In this document: positions 1 to 9,300 of the stretch, piece by piece
Layout of the letters: every line of letters starts with the position of its first letter
How positions within the stretch are numbered: the first letter of the stretch is position 1
Assembly: GCA_003612335.1 (NCBI GenBank)
Contig: RAYO01000019.1
Location: 1-64,000 of the forward strand
Direction of reading: 5' to 3'
DNA length: 64,000 nucleotides
From: a bacterium 1xD42-67
Lineage (GTDB): Bacteria; Bacillota; Clostridia; Oscillospirales; Oscillospiraceae
Program-made: the position numbers and the translations under genes
Notes under the pieces: model-generated
Told to the model about the DNA's origin: nothing
Databases searched by the model: none
Seen by the model: the letters and a program-made list of their open reading frames with translations, nothing else

Positions 1-2
1 GG

Positions 3-30
3 AAAAAGTCTGCCAGTAGGCAGACTTTTT
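3..30. terminator. Bidirectional intrinsic terminator hairpin
   Basis: A perfect 12-bp inverted repeat (AAAAAGTCTGCC, 3-14, and its complement at 19-30) surrounds a 4-nt AGTA loop and ends in T5 on either strand. It presumably ends a transcript from beyond the left edge, the tRNA transcript, or both. Confidence 0.8.
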
Positions 31-112
31 CGACAAGCTGAAAGCTGCAACAGCAGCTTGTTAACCCCCCAGCACAGAGCCCTAAAAGTCAAAGCGAGCA
101 TAAAAATACAAC

Positions 113-144
113 AATCCCCAAATATCAGCCGATATTCGGGGATT
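113..144 (-). terminator. Terminator downstream of tRNA-Thr
   Basis: A 14-bp arm at 113-126 and its near-perfect complement at 131-144 form a hairpin around an AGCC loop. It lies 3 nt past the CCA end of the minus-strand tRNA. On the minus strand a U-rich stretch follows. Confidence 0.7.
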
Positions 145-146
145 AT

Positions 147-221
147 TGGAGCTGATGGTGGGAATCGAACCCACAACCTTCTCATTACGAGTGAGATGCT
201 CTGCCATTGAGCCACATCAGC
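147..221 (-). tRNA. tRNA-Thr (anticodon CGU)
   Basis: Read on the minus strand, this is a complete cloverleaf. The acceptor arm GCTGATG pairs with CATCAGC, the D-arm is GCTCAATGGCAGAGC, and the anticodon stem TCTCA/TGAGA encloses the loop CTCGTAA (anticodon CGT, reading ACG). The T-arm is GTGGG-TTCGATT-CCCAC. The discriminator U is followed by an encoded CCA. It is in the host flank, about 0.7 kb outside the sigK element. Confidence 0.93.
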
Positions 222-249
222 GTATTTGATTGTCTTCGCCCGGTCTGGT

Positions 250-289
250 AATTACGAATCAGCTGCTCTACCGGCTGAGCTACACTAGC
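250..289 (-). pseudogene. Truncated tRNA-Thr remnant
   Basis: The minus strand begins like a tRNA: acceptor strand GCTAGTG, then a good D-arm (GCTCAGCCGGTAGAGC) and an anticodon arm with loop TTCGTAA (anticodon CGT). The 3' side of the anticodon stem no longer pairs well and the T-arm and acceptor 3' strand are missing. It stands directly upstream of the intact tRNA-Thr with the same anticodon, so it looks like a decayed duplicate cut at the anticodon arm. Confidence 0.65.
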
Positions 290-571
290 ATATCCATATC
301 GTCAAAGATGATATCTGTGGCCTGCTCTGTCTACAAGACGGACGGATGAGGACATGTGATATTATACTCGGACTTTGCCGAACCGTCAAGGGGGTAAAGG
401 GCTGATTTTTTTGGACGGACCAAGACTGTGAGATGTCCTGGGCGAGGAGAAAAAGGCAGAAGGATGAGGCTGATCGGTCAAGGCTGTGCTGATTTGTCCA
501 ACACAGCTGAGAGGGAGCCGCACCCTTCCTGGGCAAGTGCATATGAGGGGTCTGGATAGAGTCGTGGACGT

Positions 572-937
572 TCAGGGGGTCCATCCTTCCATCCCTGCCT
601 GGAGCTTTTCCAGCGCCTTTTTCTCGATTCGGGACACATAGGACCGGCTTATCCCGCACTGACTGGCGATCTCCCGTTGGGTACGGGGAGGCTTGTCGTC
701 CAGACCGTAGCGCATGGTGACGATCATCCGCTCTCGAGGGGTCAGGCAGGTCTGGACGCACCGGCGCACCTTGATGCAGGCGTCTTTCGTATCCAGGTCC
801 TCCAGCATGTTGTCATCCACTGCGATGACATCCATCAGGGACAGTGTCCCGCCGTCCCCCGCCGCCTCCAGAGTATCGGTCAGCGAGACCTCGCTCTGGA
901 GCTTTCGCTGGGCGCGGAAGTGCATGAGGATCTCATT
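572..937 (-). CDS. sigK: Sigma factor SigK, C-terminal half (gene split by the element)
   Basis: Encodes the end of region 2 through region 4 of sporulation sigma factor K, the late mother-cell sigma factor. Visible parts are the NEILMHFRAQRK segment just past the junction, the region 4.1 block RERMIVTMRYGLD, and the region 4.2 helix-turn-helix TQREIASQCGISRSYVSRIE. It has no start of its own. Joining at the CATT core gives an in-frame 231-residue protein: 111 codons from the N-terminal half at 57972-58304, then 120 codons plus stop from here. The stop is TGA at 572-574. It is not translatable as SigK until the element is excised. Confidence 0.93.
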   Translation of the reverse strand, partial: NEILMHFRAQRKLQSEVSLTDTLEAAGDGGTLSLMDVIAVDDNMLEDLDTKDACIKVRRCVQTCLTPRERMIVTMRYGLDDKPPRTQREIASQCGISRSYVSRIEKKALEKLQAGMEGWTP

Positions 938-2672
938 TGCTACCCTCACACGTTGGCACGCCGGGATCATCCTGTCCATCGTCAGGCGGCGGGAGGTCGA
1001 TGTCGTCCCCACTGGGGTCATCGTCGCTGAAGAGATAGATGTGGACCTTCTCCCCGTCCCAGACGATATCTTTGACGATCACCCGGAGGGCCAGACGCTT
1101 CTGCTCCACAGTCATATCGTCCATGGTGTCCGCAAAAGAGCGCAGCATATCCCGCAGGAGGTCAAAGGACTGGGATCGCAGGTCCTGCTCCTGGAGGATC
1201 TGCTCCAGCTCCCGGATGTTCTCCTGGATGCTCTGATTCCGTTCGGAGCGCTCGTTGATGCCGTCCAGGATGCTCTGCTCTCCGGGGGTCCCAGCCATCT
1301 TTGCCAGCGAGTTCACCAGGGCATTGATCTCCTTCTGGTTTTCCCTCTGGGCCTTTCTCAGCCGTTCCAGATCGGTGGTGAGCTGGTCGCTCTCGTCTAC
1401 AAAGACTTTCTTCCCGGCAGTCAGCCGCCGGGCAAGCTCGCTCTTGTCCTCCGCCAGCTTCTTGATCTCAAAGCACACCGCCCGGTCAAGGTGGTTGCCG
1501 TTGATGTCTTTGTTATTGCACTTATGGCGGCGGCTCTTTTCCTTCAGCTCACAAAGATAGCGGAATTGCCTGTCCCCGTCCGCTGTGGTGCGGCCCGTGA
1601 CCTTGGGACGCATACAGTAACCGCAGCTGCAATGCAGAAGGCCGGACAGCAGGGCTTCATTGGTCTGCCCAGCCCGCCAGCGGTAGCTTTTGCTCCTGTT
1701 CTCGGCCAGCAGCCCCTGCACTGTGATCCAGTCCTCGCCGGATACGATGCCTTCGTGTTCCCCGACGGATACCACCCACTCCTCCATGGGCTTCTTGCGG
1801 GTGGTACTGCCCTTGGTCTGCTCGGTGCGGTTGTAGGCCATGATGCCGTGGGTCCCGTCAAAGGCGTTTTGGTCGGAAAAGGGACAGACGCCGTTTTCCA
1901 TCAGATATTGATACATGGCCCCGTCTGCCTTTGCGTAGACGGGGTTCATAATAAGCTCCCGGATGGCAAAACGGGAGAAAGGCTTACCCTGACGGGTCTT
2001 GTAGTCCTGGTTGAGCAGATAGGTCTCCAGCTTGGTCAGGGACTTCACTTCCAGGAACTTGGCGAAGATCATCTGCACCAGCTGGGCTTCTTCCGGGATC
2101 AGCTTCAGATGGAAGGTCTTGCGCTTTTTCCCGTCTACCTTGCAGTATTCGGTGCCCTCCGACTGGTAGCCAAGGGGGGTGTTGCCACCCAGCCAGCGGC
2201 CCGTTTTGGCAAGCTCCTGGAGGTTGTCCCGGATACGGTCGGCAATGGTCTCCCGCTCCATTTGGGCCAAGGCTGCCACAAAGGTGAACATGAGCCGCCC
2301 AGTGGGTGTGGTCAGGTCAAAGTTCTCCTTGATGGAGACAAAGGTTGCCCCGTAGTGTTCCAGCTCCTCCACAAACTCGAAGCAGTCCTTGGTGTTGCGG
2401 GTGAGCCGGTCCAGACGGTAGCACACGATGGTCTGGATCTTGCCGCTATGTACGTCCTTCATCATCCGCTGGAAGTTGGGGCGCTTCGTGCTGCCGCCGG
2501 AAAATCCCTCGTCTTCATAGACCAGGGCGCTGTCCGCCTGCTCCTGCCCAAAGCTGCGGGAGATGTACTGGCGGCACATCTCGATTTGATTTTCGATGCT
2601 CTCGCCCTTGCCGGTGAACTTCGATTTTCGGGAATAGATCGCAAAGGCCTGCTGTTCTGGTGGTGTACGCAT
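933..2672 (-). CDS. Large serine recombinase of the sigK element (SpoIVCA-like)
   Basis: A 579-aa site-specific recombinase that should excise the element and restore sigK. The N-terminal resolvase domain has the catalytic serine in YSRKS (Ser17), the SIENQ helix, the CYRLDRLTRN active-site arginine segment near residue 120 and the PTGRLMF/ERE block. A central recombinase DNA-binding domain follows, then a zinc ribbon with cysteine pairs around 350-400 and a coiled coil around 430-490. The order is typical of large serine recombinases. The start is ATG with AGGAAGAGG upstream. The gene ends exactly in the left attachment core, and its TGA is partly host sequence. It faces into sigK, as spoIVCA does. 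Its own regulation cannot be read from the sequence. Confidence 0.92.
   Translation of the reverse strand: MRTPPEQQAFAIYSRKSKFTGKGESIENQIEMCRQYISRSFGQEQADSALVYEDEGFSGGSTKRPNFQRMMKDVHSGKIQTIVCYRLDRLTRNTKDCFEFVEELEHYGATFVSIKENFDLTTPTGRLMFTFVAALAQMERETIADRIRDNLQELAKTGRWLGGNTPLGYQSEGTEYCKVDGKKRKTFHLKLIPEEAQLVQMIFAKFLEVKSLTKLETYLLNQDYKTRQGKPFSRFAIRELIMNPVYAKADGAMYQYLMENGVCPFSDQNAFDGTHGIMAYNRTEQTKGSTTRKKPMEEWVVSVGEHEGIVSGEDWITVQGLLAENRSKSYRWRAGQTNEALLSGLLHCSCGYCMRPKVTGRTTADGDRQFRYLCELKEKSRRHKCNNKDINGNHLDRAVCFEIKKLAEDKSELARRLTAGKKVFVDESDQLTTDLERLRKAQRENQKEINALVNSLAKMAGTPGEQSILDGINERSERNQSIQENIRELEQILQEQDLRSQSFDLLRDMLRSFADTMDDMTVEQKRLALRVIVKDIVWDGEKVHIYLFSDDDPSGDDIDLPPPDDGQDDPGVPTCEGSK
934..960. other. 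Left attachment junction of the sigK element
   Basis: The core CATT (934-937) is followed on the element side by TGCT, ACCCTCACA (942-950), a 3-nt spacer and TGGCACG (954-960). The same blocks occur in inverted orientation at the right junction. Parity of the two arms puts the centre of symmetry on the TT at 936-937. The recombinase stop codon (933-935) overlaps the core. Confidence 0.82.
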
Positions 2673-2824
2673 TCGTGTTTCCTCTTCCTGCTCTATTAGA
2701 GCAATACTGCAAAATCCGCTCTGGTATCTCTCCGAAATACATATTCAGTATCGTTTATTACTCCGCAGAGCTTAATATTGTCTATTATTAATATACCACA
2801 TTTCAAGCGATTTTTCCATTTCAG

Positions 2825-3637
2825 TCAAAGAGCAACTCTGTAATCCAACACATGACTGAGCAGTTTCTGTGGCGGAACATCCAATTCTCCGGCCAAAGTC
2901 TTCATGTGCTCTGTGATCATATTGAGATTGTTTGCTGCAAAGGTTTCTGCATCTTCTTCACAGTCAAAGGCAAGATTATGGATGCCAACCAACTCGGCAT
3001 TGAGCTTTTTCATGCAGCTTTGGCAGGGAATATTATCAACCTCAACCAAAAATTGAAATTGTCTTTTGGGTGTGATTTTTCCAATTTTCTGCAGAAACAG
3101 CATAATTGCCCGTGTTCCGTACCCCTGATGGCAGTACGCACTGTCGAGCTCGATTGCGATTTCCCACATATCTTTGGATGTATCCTTTAAGGCGATATAC
3201 CCCATCTTCGCAACATCGCTCACCCGCTCAATCACACAATAAAACGCTGAACGCTGTTGTGTCTCATCCCAATAACCGGCAATAAGTTTTTCTTCCGGAA
3301 TATTCTCCTTATTGAAAATCCTGTATTTTTCCCGAATCTGGAAATAGAACCGCTCGTCTCCGGCAGAAAACGGACGCAAACGGACGATATCATCTTCGGC
3401 AAGAATATCCTCTCCCTTTTCTTTGCTGAAATCCCATCCATCGTTAGTCCTGATTACCGTTGAGAGCGGTCTCTTGTCTTCCGCGATCATCTCTTCAAGA
3501 CGCGCAAGTATCTTCTGCTTGCCGATTTGGAAATCGTCACCTTCCGAAGTGCCTTTCATCTCCTCAAGCATTGCAAGTATTTCATTCAAACTTTGGTTCA
3601 ATTTCTCTTTCTGCGCTTTTGCGTACACTTCTCCCAT
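2825..3637 (-). CDS. GNAT-family N-acetyltransferase
   Basis: A 270-aa protein with an N-terminal helical region (about 1-60) followed by a GNAT fold. The acetyl-CoA-binding motif A appears as HQGYGTRAI near residue 175, preceded by an acidic beta-strand (WEIAIELD). The substrate is unknown; similar proteins acetylate small molecules or protein N-termini. ATG at 3637 is preferred over the upstream GTG (3652) because GGAGG lies 8 nt before it. It is a separate minus-strand cargo gene between the recombinase and the Fic gene. Confidence 0.7.
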   Translation of the reverse strand: MGEVYAKAQKEKLNQSLNEILAMLEEMKGTSEGDDFQIGKQKILARLEEMIAEDKRPLSTVIRTNDGWDFSKEKGEDILAEDDIVRLRPFSAGDERFYFQIREKYRIFNKENIPEEKLIAGYWDETQQRSAFYCVIERVSDVAKMGYIALKDTSKDMWEIAIELDSAYCHQGYGTRAIMLFLQKIGKITPKRQFQFLVEVDNIPCQSCMKKLNAELVGIHNLAFDCEEDAETFAANNLNMITEHMKTLAGELDVPPQKLLSHVLDYRVAL

Positions 3638-3655
3638 AATACCTGCCTCCACATT

Positions 3656-3787
3656 TTAAGCAGCTTTTTCAGTTAGAGCTTGAGCTGTTTCTACAACTGC
3701 TGTGGAGAAAGAAGGGATTATTCTTTCACACAGCAGCATGGCATCCTTTTTACCGACATCATCGAGAATTACTTGAGCCTGAAGTAA
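3656..3787 (-). pseudogene. Possible C-terminal gene fragment without a start
   Basis: A minus-strand frame with coding-like composition (VILDDVGKKDAMLL, then STAVVETAQALTEKAA and a stop at 3656-3658) lies between the Fic and acetyltransferase genes. It overlaps the Fic 3' end in another frame and has no convincing start or ribosome-binding site. It may be the tail of a lost gene or chance. No family is recognised. Confidence 0.22.
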
Positions 3788-4815
3788 CAGGTATTCTTCC
3801 CTTTGCTTTCCCGTTTCAACTCTCCGGACGCGACCAGCTTACGCAAGCCCCCCTCAATGGAGCTTATACTCAGCGAGGGGCACAGCTCCCGAATATCCTG
3901 CTTGGTGAATCGTCCGATTTTGCTGAGGGTAGCTCGCCTTACCATTTCAACTGCTGGAAGCTTCGTCTCCACCAGGGCAAAACGATCCTCAAAATCCTTA
4001 TAGGCCGCGAGGATCGTTCCAAGAATATACTTGATAAAGGGAACGGCGTCTTCTGTGTTCTCATACCACCCGGTCTGCGATCTTGCCAGCGCATCATAGT
4101 AGAGGTCTTTATTCTTAGTGATTTTTGCTTCCAGAGAGATATACCGGCCGACATAAAATCCATTGCGGTATAAGAGCAGGGTGGTGAGCAGACGGCTCAT
4201 CCTGCCGTTCCCATCGTTGAAAGGGTGGATACACAGAAAATCGTGAATAAAAATCGGGGTCACGATCAGCGGTTCCACTTCCATGTTGCCAATGACCCGG
4301 TTATACTCATCACAAATCTTGTCCAGCGCCTCCGGCGTTTCATAAGGTGCAAGGGGTGTGAACAGGGTTTCCGAATGGCCGTCAGGATAAGTCGCACTGA
4401 TATAGTTCTGCACGTTTTTCGTCCGCCCCGCCATTGGATTGTTCATGTGGCTGTATAGCATCTTGTGAAGCTGCAGGATATAGTTCTGCGTGATCGGGAT
4501 AGCGTCAAAGCTCTCATGGATGACGTTCAGCACGTCACGATACCCTGCGATCTCCTGTTCGTCCCTGTTCCTGGGCGTGGTCTTTTCCTCCACAAGCTGC
4601 TTTATGCGGGTGCTGGTGGTCACAATGCCCTCAATGGCGTTAGAGGCTTCTGTGCTTTGTATCTTGGCGATCTCAACCAGCTTTTCCAGTTCATCCGGAC
4701 GCTGCTTCAGATACAGCTCCTGCTTGCCAGCTTCCTTGTATATGGCAGCGATCAGACCAAGGATATCGGAATCCCATTTCTGATTTCTGATCGCAGCGTA
4801 ATTAAAAATCTTCAT
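3769..4815 (-). CDS. Fic-family protein with winged-helix tail
   Basis: A 348-aa Fic domain protein, predicted to transfer AMP (or a related nucleotide group) to a target hydroxyl. The catalytic motif HPFNDGNGR, near residue 200, is complete. An inhibitory motif of the S-x-x-x-E-G type (Ser58, Glu62, Gly63) precedes the core, so self-inhibition is expected. The C-terminal 60-70 residues resemble a winged helix (SKIGRFTKQDIRELCP). No separate antitoxin gene is adjacent. The start is ATG at 4815. Such proteins are common in mobile elements; the target is unknown. Confidence 0.85.
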   Translation of the reverse strand: MKIFNYAAIRNQKWDSDILGLIAAIYKEAGKQELYLKQRPDELEKLVEIAKIQSTEASNAIEGIVTTSTRIKQLVEEKTTPRNRDEQEIAGYRDVLNVIHESFDAIPITQNYILQLHKMLYSHMNNPMAGRTKNVQNYISATYPDGHSETLFTPLAPYETPEALDKICDEYNRVIGNMEVEPLIVTPIFIHDFLCIHPFNDGNGRMSRLLTTLLLYRNGFYVGRYISLEAKITKNKDLYYDALARSQTGWYENTEDAVPFIKYILGTILAAYKDFEDRFALVETKLPAVEMVRRATLSKIGRFTKQDIRELCPSLSISSIEGGLRKLVASGELKRESKGKNTCYFRLK

Positions 4816-5060
4816 CGCCTTACCTCCGGCTTGTTTCCCTTAAATAGTATATCATAATAAGGGGGATGTCAAGCCGTTAAGGGAAGCCTATTTTGTCGAA
4901 GAAAACTGAAAATAGTCCTGCTTCCTCTGTAGCTTCTTGATTTCGCAGAGTAGCTAAGGTATAATTTCAATTGAAAAGCAGCGCAGTTTACAAAGCGACT
5001 TTTCAACAGAAGAACCATTCCTGTGCCTTTGTGTGATAACTTTTTGAGAGGAATAATTTC

Positions 5061-6197
5061 ATGAAAGATAAAATAATCCACTTTTTCAAACAGGAAACGG
5101 TGCTATGCGCGGCCTTCGCCCTTGCTGCCATCTCCGTGTTTTTTGTACGCCCTGACAAAGAATACCTAGGCTATGTGGACTTTCGGACGCTGGCGATCCT
5201 GTTCTGCCTGATGAGCGTCATGGCAGGGCTGCAAAAGAGCGGCGTGTTCCAGTATATCGCTCAGGAGCTTCTGAGCAGGGTTCACAAGGCGTGGCAGGTG
5301 GTGCTGATCCTGGTTTTGCTCTGCTTTTTCTCCAGCATGCTGGTGACCAATGATGTGGCGCTGATCACCTTTGTACCCTTTACGCTCATCGTTTTGGGTA
5401 TGATTGGGCCGGAGGCCAAGGGACAGCTGATGATTCCTGTTGTGGTTTTGCAGACCATCGCCGCCAATCTCGGCAGTATGCTGACGCCCATCGGCAACCC
5501 ACAGAATCTATACCTGTACGGCAAGGCGGGCTTATCCTTGGGGGAGTTTGTGCTGCTGATGCTGCCTTATGCGGCGGCGGCGTTGGCGGTCATTCTTGTT
5601 TGGAGCATCATCCAGTCAAGAGCTTATCACGGGTCGGTGCAGGTCTCCTTTGATGAAAGGGCAAAGATTTCCGGCAGCAACATCCATCTGGCCGTCTATG
5701 CCGTCCTTTTTGTGCTTGCCCTGCTGACGGTAGCCCGAGTGGTCCCATACGGTGTGACCCTCGGGCTAACCATCGCTGCCCTGCTGGTGACGGATAAGAG
5801 CATTTTCAGCCGGGTGGACTACAGTCTGCTGCTGACCTTCGTTGGATTCTTTATCTTCATTGGCAACATCGGGCGGATCCCGGCCTTTTCGCAGATGCTG
5901 CAGCAGATCGTCTCCGGGCATGAGATCCTGGCCGGCGTTGCCGCCAGCCAGGTGATCAGCAATGTTCCGGCGGCGCTGCTGTTGTCCGGGTTTACCGAAA
6001 ATCTGTCCGCGCTGATTATTGGCGTCAATCTTGGCGGACTGGGGACGTTGATCGCATCTATGGCAAGTTTGATTTCCTACAAGCTCATTGCGCGGGAGGA
6101 ATGTTGGGGCAAAGGGGTGTATTTCCGGTACTTTACGGTGGCGAATGTTTGTTTTCTTGTGGTTCTGTTGGCGTTTGCGCTGACTCTTGAAGCATAA
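5061..6197 (+). CDS. SLC13/ArsB-like anion permease
   Basis: A 378-aa polytopic membrane protein of the ion-transporter superfamily that includes the CitMHS, NhaD, ArsB and SLC13 permeases. It has about 10 hydrophobic segments. The conserved signatures are VTNDVALITFVP near residue 95 and LTPIGNPQNLYLY near 145, with an ISNVPAALLLSG repeat in the second half. The substrate (dicarboxylate, arsenite or another anion) cannot be told from sequence alone. It is a single-gene plus-strand unit with the start at GAGAGGAATAATTTC-ATG. No ars genes are nearby. Confidence 0.75.
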   Translation: MKDKIIHFFKQETVLCAAFALAAISVFFVRPDKEYLGYVDFRTLAILFCLMSVMAGLQKSGVFQYIAQELLSRVHKAWQVVLILVLLCFFSSMLVTNDVALITFVPFTLIVLGMIGPEAKGQLMIPVVVLQTIAANLGSMLTPIGNPQNLYLYGKAGLSLGEFVLLMLPYAAAALAVILVWSIIQSRAYHGSVQVSFDERAKISGSNIHLAVYAVLFVLALLTVARVVPYGVTLGLTIAALLVTDKSIFSRVDYSLLLTFVGFFIFIGNIGRIPAFSQMLQQIVSGHEILAGVAASQVISNVPAALLLSGFTENLSALIIGVNLGGLGTLIASMASLISYKLIAREECWGKGVYFRYFTVANVCFLVVLLAFALTLEA

Positions 6198-6212
6198 ATT
6201 TGACGAAATAGA

Positions 6213-6241
6213 TTGAAAAATAGTGGCTGCTATGGTAGTAT
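6213..6241 (+). promoter_or_regulatory. Candidate promoter of the BREX-like operon
   Basis: TTGAAA (6213-6218) and TAGTAT (6236-6241) are separated by 17 nt. They lie about 120 nt upstream of the first gene, in an AT-rich gap with no other candidate of equal quality. Confidence 0.4.
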
Positions 6242-6361
6242 ATACTTGGTTTTTTATATCAACACCTGAAATGACTATTACGAACGGCAAAGACAGATGG
6301 CGTAGTAGATGATTGGGGTAACATACAAAATTATTGAGAATACTGGAAGAAGCTAACGAAC

Positions 6362-9300
6362 ATGGTCAGACAAATACCATTTACAAAATATGAAGCGGCT
6401 CTACTTTTAGATGCCTATCTAAAAGTATTATCTGGCGAACTATCCCGGATGGATTCTGTCAAAAACTGCTCTCAATTGCTACGATTAATGGCAGTCAACG
6501 CAGGAATTGAAATTGATGAAATATACAGAAATGTGAATGGCATTTCATTTCAAATGGCAAGTATGGAGTCCGCCTATCAAGGAAAAACAATCATGAAGCC
6601 TGCAACTCAGCTGTTCACAGAAACTGTTCAACTTTTTCGGGATAATAATAAAGAATATCATAATTTGTTGAACAAGGCAAAAGACATGGCTGCTGAAAAA
6701 CGAGATAATGAGGCTACGGCGCTCCAAATGTGTGAACTATGCACGACTAACCCGGCTGAGCACCAAATGATTTTGGAGGAGACGAATCGAATGACTGGAA
6801 TACCGTCCAAGTCTGTTGAGGATGCCTTCTTTATGTACGCAAAAGACAAAACCGGATTTCCACCCAAAATGCTGGTTGACTATTTGCAAAAAGCAGCTGA
6901 TTACTGCCATCTCAAACAGCCTCTCTTGGGCATGACTGATGCCAAAGCTGTCCATAACGTACAGAAAAAGGTTGCCGAGGGAAAACTTTTACGGTTCCGT
7001 TTTGGAAAAAATGCGCAGGCCATTCGTAGTGTCACACAGCTCTATTATGCCTTTATCAAAAGTTATTGTGAGCCTAAGGAAGATGCCATCACTCAGACAG
7101 CTCCTCTGATGAAGGATGCTGTTGTGGAACAGGCTGCTTCTGACGCAGTCGAACAGGCAACTGCGGAAAACGTACCCATTATTTCTGTGGAAGAGGTCGG
7201 CGCTCTTGATGAAATCGTCGAAACAGCGGAGGGCTCAGCTCTCCAGGGGGAAACAACCAGTGTACCGGCAAATGATCAGTCTCTGGTTGATTTCAGCCAG
7301 GATGGTACATATTTGTTCACCAAGCCGGTCTCTTACACCTACAAGGGCGAGGTATACCCTGCAAAGTCCTGGAATCGGATTTATGTGGAGATTTGCGGAC
7401 TTCTCTTTGCTGATTATCGCGATGCTTTTATGGGCATCATGAACGAGGATATTCCTGGATACAACACTCTGGCTTTTGCCGATGAGCGGAATTACCGGCG
7501 TATGCGAGTGCCGAAAAGTTTTGCCCCTGGCTATTATCTTGAGTCCAACCTGGATGCCACTACCATCGTCCGCAAAATACGTGGACTACATCAGTTGTTC
7601 GGGCTTGGAGACAAGTTGAGGATCTCATATAGAAGTGAGGACGGGGGGGGCGAAACATCAGAAAAAGCGCCAAACAAAGAATGGATTATCGTGCAGTTGA
7701 AAGCGCGGGGACTCACCTATCAGGACAAACGGAACTGGGGTGGATGTCTCTGGATTGTTGGCGATCATGGGCTGGATGCGTTTATTCAGGAATGTAGGAT
7801 AAAAGGCTATAAACTGTCTTACAAAGCAGATGGCTGCAAAACCTATCCCAATCGCCCCGTATGGTGGACGAAGGATCATCCAAAGCAGCCCATCAAAGCA
7901 ACACCTGTCATTCCAACTGGCGAAGGTCAAATTTCCTTGGACGCTTTCAAGCAGTTCCTGATCCAGGAAAAGGGCCTTGCGGATAGGACTGCTGGCAACT
8001 ATTCGACCTCCATTCGGATGATTGAAGCGTATATCCAGCGCAATCATCTGGATTTCTCACTGTTGAATGCAGACGCAACTGGTGCCCAGAAAATTTTTGA
8101 CTTTCTTATGGCGCGACCGGACTTTGAACAAATCAACATCCAACGTCACCGCCAGTTTAGTGCGGCCTTAGTTCAATTTGTCATTTTCCTTCGTCAAGAC
8201 GGAAGCATAGCCCATGGAGGAGAGCAGAAGCTGACAGGGAAAAAAACAATCATTGAAACCGTCTTTGATGTCCTTCGTCAAGCAGGAAAACCTATGACAG
8301 TTTCAGAAATTTATCAGGCGATTATCCGGGACAATCTCTACCCCTTTGGCGCACAGAACCCGCAGTCGGTTGTGTATAGCAAAGTTTCGCTTGCATACAG
8401 GCAAACCGATACCCGCATCAGAGAAGGAAGAGATGTACTGATTCGCGCAGAGAAAGACGGTCGAAGGGTATTTCAGGTCATGTCCGCCAAAGAAGCAGCT
8501 GCATTCCTTGAAAATCAGCAAAGGAAATCTGAGCTGGAGACCGCATCACCATGGGTGGAATACGAGGCCGTTCTCAAGCAGGCCTTCCCTAAGGGATTTC
8601 AAAAGGAATCTGTCTTGGACATGAAGAAACTGCGGAAACGCTGGGCGGAGATTCACGGAGAAGAGCTGAGGGACTCTAACGAAATCGTTCGCCTACAGCT
8701 GACAGCGCACTGCGTGGATACTGGCAAGCGATGGTATCTGGCGGAACTTCTGCTGTCCGATGAAGATCGGTGGACAGTTCTACAGTACATCGAACGTGTG
8801 CTCAACAGCGGAAAGCCGGTGCTCTACTATTCTTCCATCTATGCCGCGCTGGAGCATCAGCTGGAAAGCGCGGTGCTGACGGAAGATTTGCTGGTCAGTT
8901 ATCTGCTGGCGACTTGCCAGGATCGGTATATCCTCCGGGAACACTATCTGACCAACGACCGCCACGCGCAGGTGAATCTTCCTGAAGAAATTACGGACGT
9001 GATGCTAGCTTACGGTCGTCCCATTCATACAGATGAGCTGAAACAGGCGCTGCATCATTTCCCGCCAAATCAGGTGGAGCGAGAGCTTCACATTCATTCG
9101 GAGTTCATCATGGATGCTTTCCACACGTACTTCCATGAATCTATGGCGGACCTGACAGCTCAGGAGCTGGATCAGATTGCTGCATTTATCCAGGAAGAGC
9201 TGGATAATCAGGGGTATATGATTGGCGATTGGATTCAGCGAAAGCTGGTTCAGTTATATCCAGAAACTGCCGAGCGCCTCAGTTTCCTGACGCCCTTGGG

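Noticed and set aside
714-2699. A plus-strand open frame of 661 codons opposite the recombinase gene
   Set aside because: It is antisense to the well-supported recombinase, has no ribosome-binding site or recognisable domains, and its openness follows from the GC-rich codon pattern of the real gene.
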